This document shows positions 1 to 5,097 of a stretch of 6,408 nucleotides of DNA, in pieces. The stretch covers positions 1 to 6,408 of the forward strand of contig CALKTZ010000029.1 in NCBI GenBank assembly GCA_937997355.1, read 5' to 3'. Every line of letters begins with the position of its first letter. The first letter of the stretch is position 1. Both the position numbers and the translations under genes were made by a program. The notes under the pieces were generated by a model, which did not search any database, had not been told where the DNA came from, and saw only the letters and a program-made list of their open reading frames with translations. Source of the DNA: an uncultured Planctomycetales bacterium. Lineage in GTDB: Bacteria; Planctomycetota; Planctomycetia; Isosphaerales; Isosphaeraceae.

Positions 1-267
1 GGTGGCGGCCCGGACGATCTTGATGACGTTGATCTTGTTGGCGCCGGCGGCCTCCAGGACGACGTCGAACTCGGTCTTGGGGGCGGCGGCCTCGGCCGGG
101 GCGGCGGCGGAGGCGGCCGGGGCGGCGGCCACGGCGGCGGCGGCCGCCTTGATGCCGTGGACCTCTTCGAGGTAGTCGCCGAGCGACTTCGCCTCGAGGA
201 CGGTCAGCTTGACGATGGAGTCACCGAGGGTCTTGATGTGGTCGGCGAAGATGGTTTCGGTCGACAT
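1..267 (-). CDS. rplL: 50S ribosomal protein L7/L12, N-terminal part (3' end outside window)
   Basis: Encodes the stalk protein L7/L12, whose dimers bind the C-terminal helix of L10 and recruit translation GTPases such as EF-Tu and EF-G. The 89 visible residues start MSTETIFADH. Residues about 10-40 are the dimerisation/L10-binding domain, with the typical run KLTVLEAKSLGDYLEEV. Residues 41-63 are an Ala/Pro-rich flexible hinge. From residue 66 the C-terminal domain begins with EFDVVLEAAGANKINVIKIVR, a strong family signature. About 35-40 residues are missing beyond the window edge. The ATG at 265-267 is preceded by an AAGGAA Shine-Dalgarno-like sequence (277-282) 9 bases upstream. It follows rplJ, the usual L10-L12 pairing, but with a wide 243-base gap. 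The identity is certain; only the 3' end is unseen. Confidence 0.97.
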   Translation of the reverse strand, partial: MSTETIFADHIKTLGDSIVKLTVLEAKSLGDYLEEVHGIKAAAAAVAAAPAASAAAPAEAAAPKTEFDVVLEAAGANKINVIKIVRAAT

Positions 268-510
268 GGCGATCCGTTCCTTTTCTCGTTAATGATGATT
301 GCGGGCGGGTGCGGCGTTCGCACCTCGCCACGGGGGAATTCCGTCGGTCTTGATTCGTCTGGGTCTCGCGGAGGGTGGCGACGATGCCGGCACAATCGGC
401 CGTCGCGTCACGGGCCGGCCCACGAGGCCGGGGCATCCGCGGACCCCATCTCACGGGGTTGTTGCGATGGATTTCGTCCGGTTGGGGGGAAGAGGAGATC
501 CCCCGCCGGA
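268..510 (-). other. rplJ-rplL intergenic spacer with stem-loops
   Basis: This 243-base gap contains no credible gene. In the transcript it begins with the two-tier stem-loop directly after the rplJ stop (see 477-510). Next comes a weaker hairpin (443-447 pairing with 455-459), then a 6-bp GC hairpin (308-313 pairing with 319-324, 5-base loop). A short AT-rich stretch (about 285-300) precedes the rplL Shine-Dalgarno sequence. No convincing promoter was seen. Because L12 is made in excess over L10 in bacteria, a processing or attenuation role is plausible, but this is inference. Confidence 0.5.
477..510 (-). terminator. Two-tier GC-rich stem-loop immediately after rplJ stop codon
   Basis: The structure abuts the rplJ TGA (511-513). 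The outer stem is 5 bp (477-481 with 506-510, TCCGG/CCGGA). The inner stem is 6 bp (485-490 with 499-504, GGGGGA/TCCCCC) around an 8-base loop. No T-tract follows, so it does not match a standard intrinsic terminator. It may be a processing, stability or partial termination element between rplJ and rplL. The pairing is read directly from the sequence; the function is inference. Confidence 0.4.
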
Positions 511-1056
511 TCAGGCAGAGGCTCCCGCTTCGCCCTCGGGTTCGGCCCCTCCTTCGGCGATGGTCTTGAGCTGGCCCAGGAGGCCGGAGCCCGGTGCGTT
601 GGCCAGCGAGACGACCCGCTGCGCCGGGGCCAGGGCCATCGCGGCGACCCGGCCGATGAGGGCCTCACGGCTCGGAAGCTTGGTGATGTCCTCGACCTGC
701 CCGGGGCCGACGACGATCCCGTCGACGGCGCCTCCCTTGATCTGCGGCTTCTTCAGCGCCTTGACCTGGTTCGAAAGCTCCTTGGCGAGCTCGGCGACCC
801 CCGCGCCCCCCCAGGCGACCAGCGACGGCCCCTTGAGGTATTGCGAGAGCCCCTCGATCCCCAGGTCGGCGAACACGCGGCGGGCGATGGTGTTCTTCAG
901 CGTCCGGATCCGAATCGACTTCTTCCGCAGGTCGGTGCGAAGCTTCCACTCGTCCTGCGCGTTGAGCCCGTTCAGATCGAGGATCAGCAGCGATCGACTG
1001 TCGTCGAGATCGCTCTTGAGCTGATCCATCATCATTTCCTTGACATACTTGCTCAT
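511..1056 (-). CDS. rplJ: 50S ribosomal protein L10
   Basis: L10 forms the base of the ribosomal stalk, binding 23S rRNA with its N-terminal domain and L7/L12 dimers with its C-terminal helix. The product is 181 residues, within the family range. The N-terminal domain (1 to about 100) shows the usual pattern: LLILDLNGL (residues 23-31), RTLKNTIARR (51-60) and LKGPSLVAW (74-82). LPSREALIGRVAAMAL precedes a C-terminal L12-binding helix near GLLGQLKTI and an acidic Ala-rich tail. The start is taken at ATG 1054-1056 (MSKYVKEMMM) because the SKYVKE N-terminus looks like the native protein start. No Shine-Dalgarno sequence precedes it, whereas AAGGAA at 1036-1041 sits 6 bases before Met10, so a shorter start cannot be excluded. 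It lies between rplA and rplL as expected. In E. coli, L10-L12 represses its own mRNA through the leader; I could not recognise that leader here. Confidence 0.97.
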   Translation of the reverse strand: MSKYVKEMMMDQLKSDLDDSRSLLILDLNGLNAQDEWKLRTDLRKKSIRIRTLKNTIARRVFADLGIEGLSQYLKGPSLVAWGGAGVAELAKELSNQVKALKKPQIKGGAVDGIVVGPGQVEDITKLPSREALIGRVAAMALAPAQRVVSLANAPGSGLLGQLKTIAEGGAEPEGEAGASA

Positions 1057-1203
1057 GGCTTAAACTGCGCTCGGGGGATATTCGGTTGGTCGGTCTACGG
1101 GGGTTTCCGGGTCGGCGTTCTCCGTCGCCGGGGCCTCGCGAGCGATCGCGGGGCGGGACGGGCCGGCGGCCCATTGCGGTCCGGGCCGCTCGATCGAATC
1201 GCG
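1057..1203 (-). other. rplA-rplJ spacer / rplJ leader
   Basis: A 147-base non-coding gap, the position where many bacteria carry the L10-binding leader. It holds a 5-bp triloop hairpin (1160-1164 with 1168-1172) and an 8-base GCGATCGC palindrome (1142-1149). I did not find a confident L10-leader kink-turn or its closing stem. Confidence 0.35.
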
Positions 1204-1884
1204 TCACGCCGAGATCGGAATCCCGGGGCTCATGGTGGCCGACAGGGTGATCGTGCGGATGTACGTCCCCTTCGAGGAAGCCGGCTTGAGCAGCCGCAGC
1301 TGGCCCAGGAACGTGTTGATGTTGTCGATCAGCTCCTCGTCGGTGAAGCTGATCTTCCCGACGGGGGCCGCGACATTCCCCCCCTTGTCGTTGCGGAACT
1401 CGATCTTGCCCGCCTTGAACTCCGCCACGGCCGACGCGATGTCGGTCGTGACGGTGCCCGAGCGAGGCGAGGGCATCAGCCCGCGAGGGCCGAGCAGACG
1501 GCCCAGCGGACCCACGACGCCCATCATGTCGGGGGTCGCGAGCGCCACGTCGAAATCGAGGAACCCCTGCTTGATCTTGTCCGAGAGGTCGGCGGCGCCG
1601 ACGATGTCCGCGCCGGCGGCCCTCGCCTTCTCCGCGTTCTCGCCCTGGGCGAAGACCGCGACCCGGACCGTCTTGCCGATCCCGTGCGGCAGCGCCACGC
1701 TCCCCCGGACGTTCTGATCGCTCTGGCGAGGATCGATCCCCAGGTGGGTCGAGACCTCGACGGTCTGGTTGAACTTCGTCGTGCCGAAGGACTTCAGCAA
1801 CTTGACCGCCTCGGCCAACGGGACCGGCGACGTGATTTTGACCTTGTCGCGCAATGCGCGAAATCGCTTCGATTGTTTCGCCAA
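1204..1884 (-). CDS. rplA: 50S ribosomal protein L1 (TTG start)
   Basis: L1 forms the mobile L1 stalk near the E site, which helps release deacylated tRNA. In many bacteria it also represses its own operon by binding mRNA. With the TTG start the product is 226 residues, beginning MAKQSKRFRALRDKV, a typical L1 N-terminus. Recognisable parts are the basic N-terminal segment, the VEVSTHLGIDPRQSDQNVRG strand, VRVAVFAQGE, and the strong motif LGRLLGPRGLMPSPRSGTV. These are followed by FRNDKGGNVAAPVGKISF and a C-terminal TYIRTITLSATMSPGI. The TTG at 1882-1884 is chosen because AAGGGAG (1892-1898) lies 7 bases upstream. An in-frame ATG at 1918-1920 would add 12 residues (MAAALLKKGSAS) but has no Shine-Dalgarno sequence and does not resemble L1. 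The stop TGA is at 1204-1206. It lies downstream of rplK, the standard L11-L1 pair. Confidence 0.95.
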   Translation of the reverse strand: MAKQSKRFRALRDKVKITSPVPLAEAVKLLKSFGTTKFNQTVEVSTHLGIDPRQSDQNVRGSVALPHGIGKTVRVAVFAQGENAEKARAAGADIVGAADLSDKIKQGFLDFDVALATPDMMGVVGPLGRLLGPRGLMPSPRSGTVTTDIASAVAEFKAGKIEFRNDKGGNVAAPVGKISFTDEELIDNINTFLGQLRLLKPASSKGTYIRTITLSATMSPGIPISA

Positions 1885-1891
1885 GCTCGCA

Positions 1892-1898
1892 CTCCCTT
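1892..1898 (-). promoter_or_regulatory. Shine-Dalgarno sequence deciding the rplA TTG start
   Basis: AAGGGAG reads on the minus strand 7 bases before TTG 1884-1882. It lies inside the frame that an upstream ATG (1918-1920) would open, so it argues that initiation occurs at the TTG. Confidence 0.7.
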
Positions 1899-2032
1899 TC
1901 TTGAGGAGGGCTGCCGCCATTTTCGGTTACCCGTCAGCCTGCCGTTCGGAAGGCCCTCGGCGGGCGGTCGCGCCGAAGACGGGTCATCTGCAAACTTTCA
2001 ATTTTCCGCGAGGAGCGCTGTCTTCAGGGCGA

Positions 2033-2053
2033 CACGGGCCGGGACGACCCGTG
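2033..2053 (-). other. Stem-loop downstream of rplK
   Basis: A 6-bp stem CACGGG/CCCGTG (2033-2038 with 2048-2053) closes a 9-base loop 27 bases after the rplK stop codon. There is no T-tract. It is one of several GC-rich hairpins near stop codons in this cluster. Confidence 0.3.
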
Positions 2054-2080
2054 GCACCCTTCGCCGATCTTTGATGGGGA

Positions 2081-2506
2081 TCAGTCGCTGACCTTGAAGC
2101 CCATGCTGCGGGCCGTGCCGGCGATGATCCGGCAGGCGTGGTCCACGTCCCGGGCGTTGAGGTCGTTCATCTTGGTCTCGGCGATCTTGCGGACCTGATC
2201 GGGGGTGACGGTGGCCACCACCTCCTTGCCCGGGTTCTTGGCGGCCGAGGCCACGCCGGCGGCCTGCTTCAAGAGGACCGCGGCGGGGGGGCTCTTGGTG
2301 ATGAACTCGAACGAACGGTCGGAATAGATGGTGATCTCGATCGGGATGATCGTACCCTTCATATCCTTGGTTCGTTCGTTGAATTGCATCACGAACTGAC
2401 CGATATTCACACCGTGCTGGCCGAGCGCCGGCCCGACCGGTGGGGCGGGGGTCGCCTGACCGCCGGGGCACTGGAGCTTCACTTTCGCCGTCATCACCTT
2501 GGCCAT
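2081..2506 (-). CDS. rplK: 50S ribosomal protein L11
   Basis: L11 binds the GTPase-associated region of 23S rRNA at the stalk base and takes part in factor binding, in the RelA stringent response, and in thiostrepton sensitivity. The 141-residue product matches the usual family length. The N-terminal domain shows KVKLQCPGGQATPAPPVGPALGQHGVNI (residues 9-36), including the proline-rich thiostrepton-binding segment. The rRNA-binding C-terminal domain shows FEFITKSPPAAVLLKQAAG, and the end is GTARSMGFKVSD, all highly typical. The start ATG at 2504-2506 is preceded by GGTGGGG (2516-2522), 9 bases upstream. It sits between nusG and rplA in canonical order, with a 201-base spacer upstream and a 160-196-base spacer downstream depending on the rplA start. 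Confidence 0.98.
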   Translation of the reverse strand: MAKVMTAKVKLQCPGGQATPAPPVGPALGQHGVNIGQFVMQFNERTKDMKGTIIPIEITIYSDRSFEFITKSPPAAVLLKQAAGVASAAKNPGKEVVATVTPDQVRKIAETKMNDLNARDVDHACRIIAGTARSMGFKVSD

Positions 2507-2707
2507 GGACGCTTACCCCACCTTGCTTGCGTTGATCGGGTCCGTGATTCCCGGCGACCGACCGTCCGAATTCCTGTTTCCTGCTTCGTTTTCGCCTGTC
2601 GTTTTCGGTTTCGTTGCCTCGCCGATCCGGCCCGGCGGGCGGGTTGCCGGAGATCGGCAACGATGGTCCCGGGCCGTTCCGTCGATCGGCCCGAGGCCGA
2701 GGATCGG
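2507..2707 (-). other. nusG-rplK spacer with two hairpins
   Basis: A 201-base non-coding gap. A perfect 6-bp triloop hairpin TCGGCC/GGCCGA (2686-2691 with 2695-2700) lies 7 bases after the nusG stop. A second hairpin, GTTGCCG/CGGCAAC (2643-2649 with 2655-2661, 5-base loop), follows. An A-rich run (about 2585-2612, seen as T-rich on the plus strand) separates these from the rplK Shine-Dalgarno sequence. No clear promoter or L1-binding mimic was recognised. Confidence 0.4.
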
Positions 2708-3520
2708 TCAGATCCGCTCGACCTGCCAGTATTCGAGGTCGACCGGGGTCGGCCGGTTGAAGATGATGAGCATCACCTTGACCAGGCCGCGGCCTTCGAT
2801 GACTTCCTCGACGGTCCCCTCGAAGTTCTCGAAGGGGCCGTCCTTGATCTTGACCCGGTCGCCTCGCTCGACGTCGATCCGGACGCGGGGCGCGGCGGCG
2901 GTGTCTTCCACCTTGGCGGTCTCCTGGCCGAGCATCTGGTTGACCTCGGTCTCGGTCATCTTGGTGGGGGTGCCGTGCGCCCCCACGAAGTCGCCGACCC
3001 CCGGGGTCTCGCGCACCAGGAACCAGGTCTTCTCGTTCAGCTCCATCTCGATCATGATGTAGCCGGGATAGGTCTTCCGCTCGACGATCCGCTTCTTGTT
3101 GTTGCGGATCTCGGTGATCTTCTCGGTCGGCACGACGATCCGGCCGAAGAACCGGTCGAGGGCGAGCATCTTGACCCGGCGGGCCAGGGCGTCTCGGATC
3201 GTGTCCTCGCGAGAGCTCTGCACCTTCAGGACGTACCAGACCAGCTCGGGCGGGGGATCGTCGTCGACGTCGGCCGCGGCGGGCTCGTCGTCAAGCTCGT
3301 CCGCATCCTCGTCCTCCTCGGGCTCGTCTTCCCGCGAGGAAGCCGCGACGGATTGGGAGCCGGGCGCGGGATGATGGCCGATCGAACCGCCGACGGGGGT
3401 CTGCTCGTCCACTTCCACCTCGGCGTCCGCATCCGGATGCGAGGACGCCGCGTGAACCTGGGACTCAGGCCCTTGCGATTCGGGAGTCGATTCGTCGAGC
3501 TCGTCGGTTGGATCACTCAT
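2708..3520 (-). CDS. nusG: Transcription termination/antitermination protein NusG with acidic N-terminal extension
   Basis: NusG (bacterial Spt5) binds the RNA polymerase clamp through its NGN domain and contacts Rho or ribosomal S10 through its KOW domain. With the ATG at 3518-3520 the product is 270 residues, against about 180 for most NusG. Residues 1-92 are a low-complexity extension with 31 Asp/Glu, one Arg and no Lys. The NGN domain spans about 93-198: VWYVLKVQSSRED, then NNKKRIVERKTYPGYIMIEM, then FLVRETPGVGDFVG. After a linker, the KOW domain (about 217-270) shows RGDRVKIKDGPFENFEGTVEEV and ends YWQVERI. An in-frame ATG at 3536-3538 would add six residues (MLSASI). Neither start has a good Shine-Dalgarno sequence; the shorter is preferred because the acidic segment begins directly after it. 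The gene lies between secE and rplK, the near-universal context. Confidence 0.96.
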   Translation of the reverse strand: MSDPTDELDESTPESQGPESQVHAASSHPDADAEVEVDEQTPVGGSIGHHPAPGSQSVAASSREDEPEEDEDADELDDEPAAADVDDDPPPELVWYVLKVQSSREDTIRDALARRVKMLALDRFFGRIVVPTEKITEIRNNKKRIVERKTYPGYIMIEMELNEKTWFLVRETPGVGDFVGAHGTPTKMTETEVNQMLGQETAKVEDTAAAPRVRIDVERGDRVKIKDGPFENFEGTVEEVIEGRGLVKVMLIIFNRPTPVDLEYWQVERI

Positions 3521-3603
3521 GATGGAAGCTGACAACATTCTTTTCGAGAAACGGACAATCGGAAAACGGTTCGGGCTCGAACGGCCGAGTCGGGAACAAC
3601 GAG

Positions 3604-3652
3604 GGGGACCGGGTGATCCGACGGGGCGACGCCCCGAGGGAGCCGGGTCCCC
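3604..3652 (-). terminator. Nested GC-rich stem-loop between secE and nusG
   Basis: The outer stem pairs 3604-3610 with 3646-3652 (7 bp, GGGGACC/GGTCCCC) and continues, after one mismatch, with 2 more pairs (3612-3613 with 3643-3644). Inside is a separate perfect hairpin, CGGGGC/GCCCCG (3622-3627 with 3631-3636, triloop). It begins 12 bases after the secE stop. No T-tract follows, so it is a weak candidate for an intrinsic terminator and could instead be a processing or stability element. Confidence 0.4.
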
Positions 3653-3664
3653 GAACCGGGCGGC

Positions 3665-4195
3665 TCAACCTTGCGACCCGAACCCTCCCCCTCCGCTGAA
3701 CTGGAGCACGCCGATGAGCTTGAGGATCGCGAGCCAGAGCCAGTCCACCAGGAACAGGAAGACGGCCATCGCGACGACGGTCGTCAACACGACGGTGGTG
3801 GCGCGGTAGAGGTCGGCCTTGCTGGTCCACGAAACCTTGTTCATCTCGGCTTCGGTGGCGATCAGGAATTCCGCGAACGGCGGGAAATGGACGACGCGGA
3901 AGACCAGCCAGGCGAAGGCGACCGCGACGAGTGCCGGGATGCCCAGGCGGCGGGCCGGCGACTCGTCGATCAGGATCTCACTCAGACGCCACACCCCCGA
4001 GCCCACGATCAGGAGGAGGCCGATGGCCGTGTAGAGCCGGGCGTACCACCCCTGATTCGGCTTGTACAGATTGGCGCTCAGCAGGTTGGCGAAGAACTGG
4101 GTGAAGATCCCCTTCGGAGCGTTGCTCGGCTTCCCCTTCGCGGGCTTCGACGGCGGTTTCGTCGATGCCGATAGTTCGTCTTTCACTTTGCCCAT
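3665..4195 (-). CDS. secE: Preprotein translocase subunit SecE
   Basis: SecE is the essential clamp subunit of the SecYEG channel in the inner membrane. The product is 176 residues, longer than the roughly 60-residue single-helix form of many bacteria. A Lys/Pro/Ser-rich cytosolic N-terminus (1 to about 28) is followed by a segment with YKPNQGWYARLY. Hydrophobic helices lie at about 56-71 (TAIGLLLIVGSGVWRL) and 85-103 (IPALVAVAFAWLVFRVV). The conserved amphipathic SecE segment, FLIATEAEMNKVSW, follows at about 110-123. The last membrane helix spans about 133-165, before a Gly-rich tail. The start ATG 4193-4195 is supported by GAGG (4204-4207), 8 bases upstream. A longer in-frame ATG at 4259-4261 lacks such support. 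Position directly before nusG and the TEAEMNKVSW motif make the call firm despite weak overall conservation of SecE. Confidence 0.93.
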   Translation of the reverse strand: MGKVKDELSASTKPPSKPAKGKPSNAPKGIFTQFFANLLSANLYKPNQGWYARLYTAIGLLLIVGSGVWRLSEILIDESPARRLGIPALVAVAFAWLVFRVVHFPPFAEFLIATEAEMNKVSWTSKADLYRATTVVLTTVVAMAVFLFLVDWLWLAILKLIGVLQFSGGGGFGSQG

Positions 4196-4203
4196 GGCAA
4201 CTG

Positions 4204-4207
4204 CCTC
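4204..4207 (-). promoter_or_regulatory. Shine-Dalgarno sequence for secE
   Basis: GAGG lies 8 bases before the ATG at 4193-4195 and supports the 176-residue SecE over the 198-residue reading from 4261. Confidence 0.55.
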
Positions 4208-4259
4208 GTGTGGGGAAACGGGAGAAAACGCTCGGGTCGAATCGCGTCGAACGGACGAC

Positions 4260-4309
4260 AAAAATTCGATCGGGCCGATTCGGCGGGCCGGGCCATCGGG
4301 GGCCGATCC
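4260..4309 (-). terminator. Terminator- or attenuator-like hairpin in the secE leader
   Basis: GATCGGCC (4302-4309) can pair with GGCCCGATC (4269-4277) with one bulged C, giving 8 bp around a GC-rich loop. Three bases later comes a run of six T in the transcript (4260-4265). It ends about 65 bases before the secE ATG. It could end transcription coming from tuf-rpmG-trnW or act as an attenuator in the secE leader. The three-base gap before the T-run and the large loop make this uncertain. Confidence 0.35.
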
Positions 4310-4413
4310 CGCTCAGCTCAACTCAACCCCGGCGGGCCTGATCCTTCGCGCCGGGATCGATCTCGATCGAAATCATTCGCGAAACATTCACACGATTCGA
4401 CTTCACAGGAATT

Positions 4414-4431
4414 CTTTTGAAAGTTCAAGAG
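4414..4431 (-). promoter_or_regulatory. AT-rich inverted repeat upstream of secE (possible operator/promoter region)
   Basis: Half-sites CTCTTGAA and TTCAAAAG flank a 2-base centre, with 7 of 8 positions symmetrical. It lies in an AT-rich island that stands out from the surrounding GC-rich DNA. It includes TTGAAC, similar to a -35 box, but no good -10 box lies 16-18 bases downstream. A role in secE-nusG transcription is inference. Confidence 0.25.
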
Positions 4432-4662
4432 CCGTACTTCAATGAGATTTCAGGTCGGAGGTCCGGGTCCCGCACTCCGCGTTGCCGGGACGAGACGAGG
4501 GCCGGAAATCGCGGCCGCCACGCGACGAATCAGGCCCGGTTCGGAGGTACCCGCCGGGAGGAACCGGCGATCCGATCGCGGGGGTCCTTCACGGGATTGA
4601 GCCCGGGCGAGCGTCGGTTGCGGAGCGAGGGGCCTGTCGCCGTCGATCAGCCGTTTGAAAAG

Positions 4663-4735
4663 CACGAGCGGAGGGAATCGAACCCCCAACCGCCGGTTTT
4701 GGAAACCGGTGCTCTACCAATTGAGCTACGCTCGT
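4663..4735 (-). tRNA. trnW: tRNA-Trp (anticodon CCA)
   Basis: A complete 73-base cloverleaf is readable. The acceptor stem is ACGAGCG/CGCTCGT (4729-4735 with 4664-4670). The D-arm is GCTC/GAGC with loop AATTGGTA. The anticodon stem is CCGGT/ACCGG around TTCCAAA, giving anticodon CCA at 4702-4700. The variable loop has 5 bases, and the T-arm is GGGGG/CCCTC with loop TTCGATT. A1-U72 and discriminator G73 agree with known bacterial tRNA-Trp identity elements. The 3' CCA is not encoded (GCT follows). It lies between rpmG and secE, a common location for trnW in bacteria. Confidence 0.97.
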
Positions 4736-4944
4736 ATCTTTCAAGGCCCGCGAGGGGCCAGGAAATCCAACGCGGCCGATCTATTGCGAATCCTAACCTC
4801 GAACGCCCGGGACTTACCCGAAATTGGAACCCGCTCGTCCCGATCCGGCTTTACCAGAATAGGACGCCCGGTCCCGCGAAACTCGCGTCGAGGCGCTCGG
4901 GGCATGGACCCCGAGCGGCCTCGAAGACCGATCATACCTCAATC
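4736..4944 (-). other. rpmG-tRNA-Trp spacer
   Basis: A 209-base non-coding gap, containing the rpmG 3' stem-loop (4894-4917). A weaker hairpin, CGCGA/TCGCG, is also present about 10 bases further downstream in the transcript. No second tRNA could be folded, and no clear tRNA promoter was recognised. Confidence 0.35.
4894..4917 (-). terminator. Stem-loop downstream of rpmG
   Basis: A perfect 9-bp stem CGCTCGGGG/CCCCGAGCG (4894-4902 with 4909-4917) with a 6-base loop lies 27 bases after the rpmG stop. No T-tract follows it. It is the strongest simple hairpin in the window. It may end or process the rpmG transcript before tRNA-Trp. Confidence 0.45.
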
Positions 4945-5097
4945 TTACTTCTTTCGCGACTCCTTGTGAGGAGTGTGCTTCCGTTCTCGCCGGCAATATT
5001 TCTTGAGTTCGAGGCGATTGGCCCCGCGAGTTTCTTTTTGCACCCGGTAGTTGCGCTCGCCGCAACCGGTGCATTCCAGCCAAACATATTCACGCAT
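4945..5097 (-). CDS. rpmG: 50S ribosomal protein L33
   Basis: A 50-residue protein beginning MREYVWLECTGCGERNY. L33 is a small large-subunit protein near the E site. Matches to the family are the C9-x-x-C12 knuckle, the KETRGANRLELKKYC segment and the basic end RKHTPHKESRKK. In zinc-binding L33 a second CxxC follows. Here it reads C35-R-R-E38, so the fourth ligand Cys is replaced by Glu. The start ATG 5095-5097 is supported by GAGGAT (5104-5109), whose GAGG lies 8 bases upstream; the stop is TAA 4945-4947. Its place between tuf and trnW-secE matches the tuf-rpmG-trnW-secE order known from other bacteria. Its small size makes it easy to miss in automated calling. Confidence 0.95.
   Translation of the reverse strand: MREYVWLECTGCGERNYRVQKETRGANRLELKKYCRRERKHTPHKESRKK

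Larger units (their letters stand above)
4196..4662 (-). other. 467-base non-coding leader between tRNA-Trp and secE
   Basis: No gene is supported here; the plus-strand open frames crossing it also run antisense through tRNA-Trp and rpmG. In the transcript direction it holds a T-rich run just after tRNA-Trp (about 4653-4661), a GC-rich stretch, and an AT-rich island near 4380-4440 with an inverted repeat. A terminator-like hairpin with T6 (4260-4309) and the secE Shine-Dalgarno sequence (4204-4207) follow. This is the most likely place for a promoter and leader control of the secE-nusG-rplKAJL genes, but I see no convincing -35/-10 pair. Confidence 0.45.

Noticed and set aside
1057..1203. L10-binding leader upstream of rplJ
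   Set aside because: CCGTAGACCG and GCGCAG resemble flanks of the known L10 leader kink-turn, but the hairpin expected between them does not form, so I do not call it.
157..2091. 644-codon plus-strand open frame
   Set aside because: It runs antisense to parts of rplL, rplJ and rplA, is Arg/Gly/Asp-rich with no recognisable domain, and arises from GC-biased codon use of the real genes opposite.
2138..3532. 464-codon plus-strand open frame
   Set aside because: It is antisense to rplK and nusG. Its His/Leu/Asp-rich composition mirrors the codons of those genes, and no family was recognised.
4259..4261. Upstream ATG for a 198-residue SecE
   Set aside because: It overlaps the T6 tract of the leader hairpin, has no Shine-Dalgarno sequence, and adds residues unlike SecE. 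The ATG at 4195 has GAGG 8 bases upstream.
4795..4860. Second tRNA downstream of rpmG
   Set aside because: A GGGTTCCAATT stretch resembles a T-arm, but no anticodon, D or acceptor stems can be built around it.
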